NCBI GenBank assembly: GCA_949317995.1
Contig: OX439036.1
Location: 6,924,356 to 6,988,355 of the forward strand
DNA length: 64,000 nt
Direction of reading: 5' to 3'
DNA from: Acholoe squamosa
Taxonomy: Eukaryota > Annelida > Polychaeta > Phyllodocida > Polynoidae
The position numbers and the translations under genes were made by a program. Shown one piece after another: positions 53,728 through 62,947 of this stretch (within the stretch, counting starts at the first letter, position 1; each line of letters begins with the position of its first letter). Below the pieces are notes generated by a model. That model had not been told where the DNA came from, ran no database searches, and saw only the letters and a program-made list of their open reading frames with translations.

Positions 53728-55432
53728 TAAGTCGTCCTGGGATATGTAATGCTACAATATGGCAGTTATAAAGAGCTGTAAGCCAGAACAGTTCTCTCAG
53801 GAAGTCCATTGCTCTTGTATTTGTACTTTTGCCCTTATTCAGTGCGCTTACTACATGGGTGTTATCCGTGTAACAGACAATTTTTCTATTGCGCCATAAA
53901 GGTCCCCACCTATTAATTGCCATTAAGATGGGGTATAGCTCCCTGATGTTTATGTTTTCAGGCACGAATTGACTAGGTGGTGGGAGGCAGTGTCCATGAC
54001 TGTCTATGTTCATACTGATCCTGCATCCCCAACCTGCACATATCCAGTCCTTGCCGTACCTGACACCGTAGCCCCTGTCTGATGCGTCCATGTATAAGTC
54101 ACTTTTTGTGGACGGTAGAGTGCTGACAATTTTTGCTTCGCCATTAAACCACTTTGCGAATCTTAGCCACCAGTCTAGGTCCTTAAAGAACCCGGTAGAG
54201 AGGGTTATGTACCTTTTAGTGCTCGTGAACGCAGATAACATGCCTATGACTCTGTGCGAGAATGTCCTACCCCCCCTGACTAAAGTAGAGCAGTGTGCTA
54301 AGATCCCGCATAAACGGCGCAGCTGTTTCTTGGTTGCCCTTCGGCGACCTACAAAGAAACGTAGCTCACTGTGCAATTTATTGATCTTACTCTCCGGTAG
54401 TCTGAGGCACATTTGTAGTGAGTCAATTTCTATCCCCAGGTAAATTTGAACTTGTGCAGGTGAAAGAACCTTCTTATAGGATAAGAAAAAACCCAACGAG
54501 TGGAGTGTGCTATGTAGAAACAACTGTGCTTTTTGGCACTCAGCATATGAGTTACCCATGGTAAGTAAGTCATCGAGATAATTAAAGCAATAATAACCAT
54601 TAGCTCTCATATAACGAGCTATGCTGTCAGTAATCCTATTAAAGAGGAATGCAGCCATTCTAGTGCCGAATGACACAAAGTTGTCCACTAAATACACTTT
54701 CTGTGAGTCAAATGTCCACTGTAGGCCCTGGAATTGCCTATCACTTGGCCTAATCATAATAGAACGGTACGCTGCAGATATGTCTGTGACTGCCATGAAC
54801 ATACCGGGTCGGAGCACCTTAGTCACATCATCGATGCTAGTGTAACTAAAGTGGTGGAATGTCTCGTTCATATGTGAATTAATAGATAGACCTTCTGGTC
54901 TACTGGCGTCCGTTACCGGTCTATAACCGCCATCTCTTTTCTCAACTGCACCTAAGGCGTGGATGCAAGTAGGTGCTGCTGTGACTATAGACAATTTGCC
55001 TTGGTCTACTTCTGTCTTTAGTAGGTTATCAATGAAGTTCCTTGCTTCTTGGGGTACATAGTTCTTAGTGCTATACTCACTGATATGTGTGTTTGGGTCC
55101 ACTACTTTAAACCCGTGCATTATGCCGTCCATTAGGAAAGCGGTGTCATAATCCCAACCGTTTGTACCATAAACTGAATTAGGACCTCCACTAAGCATTG
55201 ATAACCAGCCTGCGGGTTTCATTTGAGATCTGACCCCTTTTAGGATATGGGTGGAGTTGATATCCCACAATGGAGCATAGTTTCCATAAATTGACAATAA
55301 TTCTGATATGTCCGAAGTACACACAAGCGAGTCTCTATCACAATAAATGTCTGGTAAATTATTGGTTGTTACATTGACCGCGGAACCGTAGGAATCCGGA
55401 ATATCATGGGCACCGTCAATATTATTTGTACA
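53648..55432 (-). CDS. Reverse transcriptase/RNase H of the Ngaro-like element
   Basis: An open frame of about 594 codons that begins straight after the gag TGA (55435-55433) in the same frame. No ATG lies before the conserved part (the first one is about 70 codons in). RT blocks: GAVEKRDGGYRPVTDASRPE, VTDISAAYRSIMIRPSDRQF and the catalytic FNYLDDLLTMG. RNase H: DLYMDASDRGYGVRYG, REL.P...A and CYTDNTHVVSALNKG, ending IPGRLNVLADALSR. This arrangement fits DIRS/Ngaro RT-RH. Translation probably depends on readthrough of the TGA or on reinitiation. Confidence 0.88.
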   Translation of the reverse strand, partial: CTNNIDGAHDIPDSYGSAVNVTTNNLPDIYCDRDSLVCTSDISELLSIYGNYAPLWDINSTHILKGVRSQMKPAGWLSMLSGGPNSVYGTNGWDYDTAFLMDGIMHGFKVVDPNTHISEYSTKNYVPQEARNFIDNLLKTEVDQGKLSIVTAAPTCIHALGAVEKRDGGYRPVTDASRPEGLSINSHMNETFHHFSYTSIDDVTKVLRPGMFMAVTDISAAYRSIMIRPSDRQFQGLQWTFDSQKVYLVDNFVSFGTRMAAFLFNRITDSIARYMRANGYYCFNYLDDLLTMGNSYAECQKAQLFLHSTLHSLGFFLSYKKVLSPAQVQIYLGIEIDSLQMCLRLPESKINKLHSELRFFVGRRRATKKQLRRLCGILAHCSTLVRGGRTFSHRVIGMLSAFTSTKRYITLSTGFFKDLDWWLRFAKWFNGEAKIVSTLPSTKSDLYMDASDRGYGVRYGKDWICAGWGCRISMNIDSHGHCLPPPSQFVPENINIRELYPILMAINRWGPLWRNRKIVCYTDNTHVVSALNKGKSTNTRAMDFLRELFWLTALYNCHIVALHIPGRLNVLADALSRVLYYPHNLPMYLCCSGG

Positions 55433-56400
55433 TCAAGATACGCGGGAGTGGATCGGTGGTGCGAAAAAGGTTGACCCCCCTCCCGCATTATTGTTTGCTC
55501 CACTGCTTGTGGTTGCTGGTTGATTTTTGCACCCCCCTTTTGCTGGGTGGGGGCCCTTACACACTGCGCATACGTGTTGCCTGTTACATGGGTTATACCA
55601 ACATCTAGTGAAATTGAACAAAGCACAAACATCCGTAGGGCAATGGATTCTGTTTTGAGTAGAGGGGCCTTTACCTTTAGTGCCTTGTTTGTTACCTGCT
55701 TTTAATCTGGCTAATTCAGCCTTCAAATCCTGTACCACCTGTAGGTTATCGGAGCCCAAATTATCAGAGACTGATGCGTGCTCAGCTGTCTGAAATCTGG
55801 GTAACTCCCCTGAAATCACTCTATTAGTGAGATCATGCTCATATTTAGCTAGTGCACTCGAGGTATATGTGGCATTGAGGCCCTTCCTAGCTACGAATCT
55901 CATATGGTCACCATAGCTTTTTGCAGACCACTGTGGTAAATTAGCAATAGCTAACTTCTCCTGGACACATGTCATACCGTATATTAGCTCTCTGTATGTC
56001 ATATCAGAGTAGACTTTGTCAGTGGGAATGTGGTAATCTGGCCTTAACCAGTGTTGTGACCTCTTTTTCTTAGAAGCTTCACCTATCTTAAATAAAGTGG
56101 ATAACAAGTCACCTTGGTCCTTTGCATCCAGGTAGCCGGCAAGGTCCCCCTCCACACCCATATTCTCAGCTGTCAGGCCTGCATTTGATAATCCAGCCTG
56201 GATGGTAGCAGAGGGGGGAAGCTTGGGTGGTGTGATCCTGTGTTGTTGTTGTTGTGTATCAGGCAAAGACCCAGTGTAGGGTGTCCCATCCAAGTAATAC
56301 AGCTGTGGTACCTCCTGTGCTGCTGTGGTTGGGACTGTAGCACTGCCTACTGGGTTCTGCTTAGCCTGATTGAGCAATTTTGCTGTTTTCCAGCCAAAAA
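55433..56400 (-). CDS. Gag-like protein, C-terminal part with zinc-binding cysteines
   Basis: A frame of about 314 codons with no ATG near its start, entered from the upstream gag frame by a -1 shift near 56397-56403. It contains a helical part (PLSKIGEASKKK-like charged segments, RELIYGMTCVQEKLAIANLP) and near the C-terminus a Cys/His cluster CALFNFTRCWYNPCNRQHVC then AVCKGPHPAKGGC, which suits nucleic acid binding in Ngaro/DIRS gag proteins. It ends at TGA (55435-55433) after IHSRVS. Confidence 0.75.
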
Positions 56401-57366
56401 AAGGATAAACTCCTGCTGTAAATTGTCTCCCTCGGCGAAAGCGGAAGGAACGCCATCTTGCACTCCCGAGCGTTCACGGACATTGCCGAGCTTGCCCGAG
56501 CCGACGTAATCCGAAAGTTTCCGACCCAGGCTGTCGGCAGCGCTCGGTATATCCTCGTTGGTTAATATGCTGCTTGCGTTTGCTCTCCGGTGCATATCGT
56601 AATCCAGGCCGTGACCGTTCTTTTTCAATCCGCTGTCGGCGTTTACATACCCGAAGAAACCCGAAGTGGAGTTCGGTATTCTCCGTACATCTGCCGACCG
56701 TCCCCGACTCTCTCCGAGCCCGTTTTCGGCGGCGTTCGGGTATCTCCGTATGTGTCCGGCCGTGTTCGGGTTGGATATGCCTTCGGAGGCGCTCGGCAAG
56801 GTCCGGGCGTCTTCGGATTTGGCGCTGCTGGCTGCGTTAGTAAATGCCGTGTACTCCGCTCGGTTGTCGACGTATCTGCTGCTGCTCCTGGATGCGTTCG
56901 TAAACGCGTCTCCCTGGTAATAGCTGCTATTAGGTGCAGTCAAATCATGAAAATTTACGAATGCACCCCTCCTCTTGTGTGCAGCACTCTGCTGCTTCTG
57001 CTGTATGTCTTTGAGAGATTTTTTGTAATCCTCCTCCAGTTCTGCATTCTCTAAGTCAATTAAGGCTAGCCTTTCTTCTAACGCTAAGAGGTCACCTTTT
57101 TTCCTGAGTAGTCCTGCCTTTTCTTCTGCTATAGCAATCTTCTCCTGGAGAATAGCTTCTGGTGACTTTTGGGGCTGTGTATCGCTCTGCCTTCTCTCTC
57201 CCAGGGGGGTGGCCATATTAGAAGCTCCTTGGTCTCCCCCTTCTTCCTCATGAAAAACTGCATTACTCCTGGTCTCCTCCGTGAGTTTGTGGTTTAGCAC
57301 CCCACAGTTGGGGCAGTGCTTTTTGTTGCCATGGTATGACTGTTGGCATACCAAACAAACCACCAT
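56347..57366 (-). CDS. Gag-like protein, N-terminal part
   Basis: Best start ATG at 57366, five bases from repeat A1; an earlier ATG at 57411 lies inside the repeat and would add a Phe-rich stretch. It opens MVVCLVCQQSYHGNKKHCPN then CG, a C-x2-C...C-x2-C zinc-binding set, followed by a coiled-coil-like charged region (LEERLALIDLENAELEEDYK) and an Ala/Ser/Arg-rich segment. The end of the frame overlaps the next gag frame. The junction (zero frame CTT TTT TTG) resembles a slippery heptamer for -1 shifting. Confidence 0.75.
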   Translation of the reverse strand: MVVCLVCQQSYHGNKKHCPNCGVLNHKLTEETRSNAVFHEEEGGDQGASNMATPLGERRQSDTQPQKSPEAILQEKIAIAEEKAGLLRKKGDLLALEERLALIDLENAELEEDYKKSLKDIQQKQQSAAHKRRGAFVNFHDLTAPNSSYYQGDAFTNASRSSSRYVDNRAEYTAFTNAASSAKSEDARTLPSASEGISNPNTAGHIRRYPNAAENGLGESRGRSADVRRIPNSTSGFFGYVNADSGLKKNGHGLDYDMHRRANASSILTNEDIPSAADSLGRKLSDYVGSGKLGNVRERSGVQDGVPSAFAEGDNLQQEFILFLAGKQQNCSIRLSRTQ

Positions 57367-57370
57367 GATG

Positions 57371-57578
57371 CATAAAAAAAAAAAAAAATAGAAGCAGTGG
57401 AAGAGTCCCATGTGTGTGTGCCCTTAGGCTAGCAGGCTGCAGTAGTGGGTCACTGCCCACAGGTATGTTCAGGGAGCAGTAGCAGTGTGTGTGTGTGTGT
57501 GTGTAGGAGTAGCAGGTGGGTGAGTAGTAGTGGTACTGACCGTATCAATACATAGACCAATCAGGATTGGTCTCACCC
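57371..57578 (-). repeat. A1 split direct repeat
   Basis: About 208 bp; outer end of the element on its 5' side. A copy of A2. Confidence 0.92.
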
Positions 57579-58084
57579 TATATCATATCAATTTTTAAAT
57601 TAAAAAATGTTCACTCATTCTCTTCCCTGCTATATCTTCTTTTTGTCAAAATATCCACTCATCACAAACCACTGTAGGAACATTTCTCATTGAAGTCACC
57701 AGATGGCTGCACCTGTAATTCAATATCAAACTCAGCACACTCACCAAGCAGAGTCTGTTTATGCTGAAATTCTACGAAGGAGGGAGAGGAGTTCTGTATG
57801 GAGACTAGTCTATTTGAACATTATGGGATAGACATGGAGTGGCTGCACTTCCTGATGGTTTGTTTTGTTTATGTCTGAGAGATCTTTTGTTTTTTCCGCC
57901 ACAGTTGATGTAATTATTCCAACAGGAGTTTAGAGGTAGGTGCATTATTAAAGCCTTTGTGTTTTCTTGCGACTTAAGGTTCAGATCTTTTACTCTCAGT
58001 AATTTAACAGCAAAAGCCGTATACCATTAGACCTTCATAGTCTGCCTGCTGGGGCCTGTTTTTCCTTATTTCATTTTCATGGGG
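57579..58084. other. Non-genic stretch
   Basis: Nothing recognised. Confidence 0.4.
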
Positions 58085-58332
58085 GTCTAGATGGGGGGTC
58101 CCCATGTCACATGTCGATTTTAAGAAAGGGCCATGTCACTTGTCACTCAATTTCTATTTTCCCATGTCCTTGTCACAAGGCTTCATGTCACATGTCGATT
58201 TTAATTTAAGGAAAGGCCTTGTCTCATGTCACTAACTTTTTCCTTTCCATGTCCGTGTCACTAAGCCCCATGTCACATGTCAATTTTAAGAAATGTCCAT
58301 CTCACCCTGTCGAATTTAGGGGTCTAGACCCA
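58085..58332 (+). repeat. Full GTCACATGTCGATTTTAAG-type element
   Basis: Starts GGGTCTAGATGGGGGGTCCC and ends 'gtcgaatttag' GGGTCTAGACCC. The internal order 'ccatgtcacatgtcgattttaag', 'tttcctttccatgtcc', 'gtcactaagccccatgtcac' mirrors the inverted copy at 10183-10430. A shorter inverted copy follows at 58462-58555. Confidence 0.7.
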
Positions 58333-58555
58333 TTTTCATGGACCAATATGGACATCTGTATATCATATATATCGGGTGTGTACCAGGTGTTAAAACAGTT
58401 ACCCTAAAAGTGACATATGGATGTCTGTATGTATCTCTATTTTTTGTCCTAAAGGCTAATATCTCAATATGGGTCTAGACCCCTAAAATCGACAGTGTGA
58501 CATGGCCTTTTCTTAAAATCGACAAAGGACATGGGGACCCCCATCTAGTCTTGTT

Positions 58556-59248
58556 GCTCTTTTTTCGCTCTTTTGTGTCATTCTGTCTGATTGGTCGAAA
58601 TCTATTTCCCATACAATGACAATAACAATGACTTAATTCTCTAAAAATCATAAGAGCTACATATGATACATACATATAATAAACATATAAAGATAAATGC
58701 AAAACAATTAAAGGTGTGCATAGTTCTACACAGAACTAAATCAATTTCTCAATGACAATGATAATGATGTCAAGTTCCTCAAGTTCAGGAAACCCTGTTC
58801 TATATTGGATATTTTATGTTGTCAGATAGGCCTATTGTGGCCTCAGAATGCACCATTTGACTTATAAAATTTCAAAATATTCCTGGGCAGTGTGCCCCCA
58901 GACACAATAGAAACCTTACTTAAGTCATATAGGCCTAGAAATAGGCGTACATTTGACCCCGCCAGTCAATTGTGAGTCCCCCCCCCCCCCATATATCTGC
59001 TAGGTGCTGGCCCCCCAACTTTGAATAGGTTCCGCCGCCCCTCTATCTGATATTAATATTATTATTATTCTGAAGTATTATTGTAATACATTTTAAAGTA
59101 GTTATCCAAGAAAGTTTTTTTAATCAAAACTTACTACATTACGCAATAAATGTGCAGTTACATTTAGTTGTTTCGCATGTCAACAATATGATACCTTGTC
59201 ATTTGAATTCGTAACAAATTTTTAGTTTTACAATATTTTAATCACTAA
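58556..59248. other. AT-rich non-genic stretch
   Basis: Nothing recognised beyond short A/T runs and a C run at 58979. Confidence 0.4.
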
Positions 59249-59532
59249 GGGAATGGTCATTATTTATCAACAGGGGGTTTGAGGGGGTCATAAAAATTTC
59301 AGACCCCTCCCGACGGGGGGCTAAAAAAAATTTGACCCCTCTTGAGGGGGGACTACTAAAATTTACCCTCTCTTTAGCCCATGCACTACTATAAATCAAA
59401 GAGGGCGCGAAAATTCTGCGCGCAGCACGGGGCGCACAAATTTTTGACTGCTGTCGAGGGGGGCGTAAAAAAATTTTGCACATGCACGCAAAAACCCGAC
59501 CCCCCACCTGTTGATAAATAATGACCACTCCC
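59249..59532. mobile_element. 284 bp foldback element (TGGTCATTATTTATCAAC family)
   Basis: Ends GGGAATGGTCATTATTTATC, 'aacaggggg' and 'ccccccacctgtt' GATAAATAATGACCACTCCC are inverted repeats of about 29 bp. The interior has several 'cgaggggggcgtaaaaaaattt' units in both orientations. Related to 7534-7657 and 61900-62235. The minus-strand frame over it is an artefact. Confidence 0.8.
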
Positions 59533-59746
59533 TATTAAAGATATAGAGTCGCATGAAACCAAACACGGTCAATTTTGATGGTCGTTATTTATTTTCAAAA
59601 CGTAAGTAAGTACAGGTATTGCAGAGTAATGGTCAAGGCTTTAGTGTTACCAAGAAAAAGGATTGCATATACTTCGGGCATATCTAGTTTATCAGCTTTA
59701 TCTTTTCAGAAATAATCAGGGAAGTTATAAAGGATCAGGCATAACC

Positions 59747-61479
59747 ATGTCACGTGATGTTGGGATAGCACCAGGGGTTTGTTCCCTTTGGCAGGATAAA
59801 ATGTTGCTGGATTACATGATAGAGGTGAATGATGAAAAGTTTAGTGTTCACAAAGTCATCATGGCTTCAGTCAGTGACTACTTTAAGGCCATGCTAACGG
59901 GAAGTATGGTAGAGAGTCAGACTGACAGAGTCAGACTAGAAGGTCAAAGTTCACTCGCTGTCTCTAACATGATTGAGTTCATCTACACAGGTCAGTTCGG
60001 CACCACTGTAGCTAAACCTGAAGACCTTCTTGCCTGTGCAGTCTACCTTCAGATACCGGCAGCAATTGAGGAATCTTCAAAGCTACTGTCAAACAACATC
60101 AATGAGAACAACTGCCTTATTGCACTCTTCCAGTTCAGACATACTCCATTGAAGATGGGATAGAAAAGATAATCGACTACCTGAAATCCAACTTTGACAA
60201 AGTACTTGAGGTTTGCGAGGCAGAGGATATGTATGTGGCAGATTTTATGGAGTTGGTCAAACTTTGGCAGAAGTCAGAGTGGGACCTGTTTCTTGCTATT
60301 AAACAATGGGTCGGTTTTAACCTAGTCGAGCGGAAACAGTATGTCGATAACCTCATGAGTCATGTGCGATTTGCCCTGATGGCACCAGAACAACTTAACG
60401 CCATCAAAGGTATGGCATCAGATGCTGATGGTTCATGGATTGGTCTTGTGGCTAAAGCCATTGAATATCACAAACTGCCTACTCATGCTAGGGTCCTTGA
60501 TGGTTCAGATCAAAGTCATGTCAGAGGCCACCCTCTTCCTTTCTACTTCAATGGAGCTGAAGGTTTCTTTCTTAGCCTGAACAGCGATGGCTGGAGAAAG
60601 TGTACAGCTACTCAGCAGCCCAAAATGAAGCATGGCATTGAGGCCGCTGTAGTCTTCAACAACTTCCTCATCCTCTGTGAACTCGGTAGACGGGATGAGA
60701 TCTGGCACATGTTCGATCCTCAAACAATGACATGGTCATATATAGCCAAACCTGAAGCAACGCCAAGAGACTTTGCTCTTGTGTCTTACGACAGGCATCT
60801 GTACATGCTTGGCGGTTTAACCCGTCGACCTTATCAGCCTCCAGTGCCGACTGATACCATTCAGAGATATGACTTCAAAAACAATACATGGCAGTTGATC
60901 TCCTGTAAATTGCCCGTGTCAGTGTATCAGCATGGTGCAGCTGTCATTGGAGGCTGTATCTACATTGCAGGGGGCCTCATATTGCAAAGTGAAAATCAGC
61001 GTGAAGAAAAGTCAGCAAGGTTGGACTGTCTCAATGTGTCCACCAACACCTGGTACAACAAGGCTTCCCTGCCAGAAGTTGATGAGACGTTCAGAAACGT
61101 CCAAGTGATGAAGCTGCATGAGGAGGAGGTACTTTTCATCATGCGCCCCGATCTAATTATTAAATACTACACGCCTTTATTTGACCGGTGGTTATCTTGG
61201 TGCTGTCCTAAGACTCAACTCAGATGGCATCCTAGCACTGTTGTCTTGGCTGACCAGAACACCCTCTTCCTCCTGAACGTAAGGGATGGGTTACATGACA
61301 TTGACGATGATGTGCCAGTACAGTTCACCTGTGCAAAATGGATATTTGGACCAGTTGGAGAAGTCAGAGAAGTTAAACTAAAGGAGCTCCCACAAGGTTG
61401 TCATGGGGTGGGAGAGTATTACAGGATCTTCATCAGGTTTTTGCTTCTTGCATTACCGCTGCGTCCCTCTCAGATGTAA
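59747..61479 (+). CDS. Kelch-like BTB-BACK-Kelch protein with one frameshift
   Basis: Start chosen at ATG 59747 (MSRDVG...), after an acceptor-like TATCTTTTCAG at 59709; an upstream in-frame Met at 59663 is less likely. BTB domain about residues 15-120 (LLDYMIEVNDEKFSVHKVIM, SDYFKAMLTGSM, FIYTGQF). The frame is lost at about 60137 (one base missing or two extra) and resumes in the next frame as TYSIEDGIEKIIDYLKSNFD, giving the BACK domain (FMELVKLWQKSEWDLFLAIK). Kelch repeats follow (LYMLGG, IYIAGG, W......LP). The total of about 576 residues fits KLHL adaptors of CUL3 ubiquitin ligases. The rest is intact, so this is either a recent pseudogene or a sequence error. The last 15 residues look non-homologous. 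Confidence 0.85.
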
Positions 61480-61899
61480 TGATGTATACACTAAAGCCTA
61501 AAAGAAATTCTTCTGTTCAGGTAACATGCTCATAAAAAGCAGGGTAGATAGGTCGGATCTTTTTTTTTTGATTTTTTTGTTAAGTTCTTGGATCCCGAAA
61601 ACTGTCAAAAACATATTAACCAAATCATATTTTATTTTTTATTGACCAAATAAAAAGAAAAAACCCTATAAAAGTGATGGTTATTTTATGTTAGTAGCAT
61701 TCGTGAGGCCGTGGGCTTTAATTTGATACCAAACATGCCTATATATTGACATTTTTTTACATTTTTCTTTACTTTTGGGTCAAATTTACCAAAAACTTCT
61801 AAAAAAAAAACAAAAAACACAACTTTTCCCTTTTTAGGCCTAATGCTCAAATCAATTCTCTGTACATCTGATTACATATCATTTGTATTTTTCATCCTT
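61480..61899. other. 3' flank of the Kelch gene
   Basis: AT-rich. No AATAAA in canonical form close to the stop; nothing else recognised. Confidence 0.4.
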
Positions 61900-62235
61900 T
61901 AGAGAGTGATCATACTTTAACAATGGGGTGGGGGCTGGTGGGTTTGGGAGGGGTCAGAATTTGTTATCCCCTTGACCGTGGGGGATTGCCATTTTCTTTA
62001 TGCATCTGAGGGGGGGGGGGTGGAAATAATTTCACCTGTTTTCAGTGAAAAAAGACCGTGTATTCAGCATTTCCAGTGAAAAAGTGTTTTCGCTGAAATA
62101 GCCCCCGCTTTCACGCACAATTCTCGTGTCCTATGGGGTAGTAAAAGGATTTTCCCTTGAGAGGGTCCCCTGTTGTTAAAAAATGATCACTTCCCTTGAG
62201 AGGGTCCCCTGTTGTTAAAAAATGACCACTCCCTT
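61900..62235. mobile_element. Inverted-repeat element, third member of the TGGTCATT family
   Basis: The left end 'agagagtgatcatactttaacaatgggg' and the right end 'cccctgttgttaaaaaatgaccactccct' are imperfect inverted partners. The right end is tandemly duplicated (a unit of about 54 bp beginning CTTGAGAGGGTCCCCTGTTG, twice). Confidence 0.6.
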
Positions 62236-62940
62236 AGTTAGTTAGACCACAGTCAGAGCAGGCATTTGTACCCCTCTCTGAAATTGATTATTGAGTCAGT
62301 TGTGATTACACTCCCTCTGCATCATGATATGTGTTTGTGTAGATTCCTTTATGTATGCTATCTCAATTTAAATATAAATGCATTGTATCCCACTGACCCC
62401 AACCTTTTGATGTGTTAAAAAAAGGCCGGATCTTTCTTTTGAATAAGTTCATTGACAAAGGACTTATGTAGATGTAACATGATCTAATGGTCAGTGCTAA
62501 ACACATATACAAAAAAAAAAAAATCAAAATCATATCAGCATTTTCATGTATATATGAATTCTAATATACGACTTTTCAATTTCAAGTTCATTGATCTACA
62601 AATGTGATTGGTTGTAAAAGTTGTAGTCAGCCTCACTGCATTGATATTGTCAACTATTCACTAGTTCTTTGTCCAGGTGTCTTGGATTTTTCAAATTATC
62701 TTTTATAGAGATTTTGTATGTGTAAAATTCAATCACAGGCAAAACTTAAGAGGAATTTGAACAATAAACAGTCAGCACAGTCTTTGTCGGCGGAATACTT
62801 ATTCTGCAATGGGGAGTGGTGTTCAGATATATGCATATTAAAAAAAATTGCCCCCCTCCCTGTCTACAGGAGCTGAAATTTGCATGTTAATGTGCCCCTT
62901 TGGCTATATACTAAAAGATGATATGCAGTGCAGTAGTCCT
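62236..62940. other. AT-rich non-genic stretch
   Basis: Nothing recognised. Confidence 0.4.
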
Positions 62941-62947
62941 TTTTTGA

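Larger units (their letters stand above)
52235..57578 (-). mobile_element. Ngaro-like tyrosine-recombinase retrotransposon with split direct repeats
   Basis: On the minus strand the order is A1 (57578-57371), gag, RT/RNase H, tyrosine recombinase, B1 (52617-52552), A2 (52551-52348), a 47 bp spacer, B2 (52300-52235). The A copies are about 205 bp and the B copies 66 bp, both nearly identical. The order A1-genes-B1-A2-B2 is the split-repeat layout of Ngaro-type elements. These integrate through a circular DNA by recombinase rather than by an integrase, and no target duplication is expected. No adenine methyltransferase domain, typical of DIRS1 itself, was seen. All three coding regions are long, so the copy is fairly recent. 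Confidence 0.9.

Noticed and set aside
56590-57054. 154-codon plus-strand frame
   Set aside because: Antisense to the gag frame of the Ngaro-like element.
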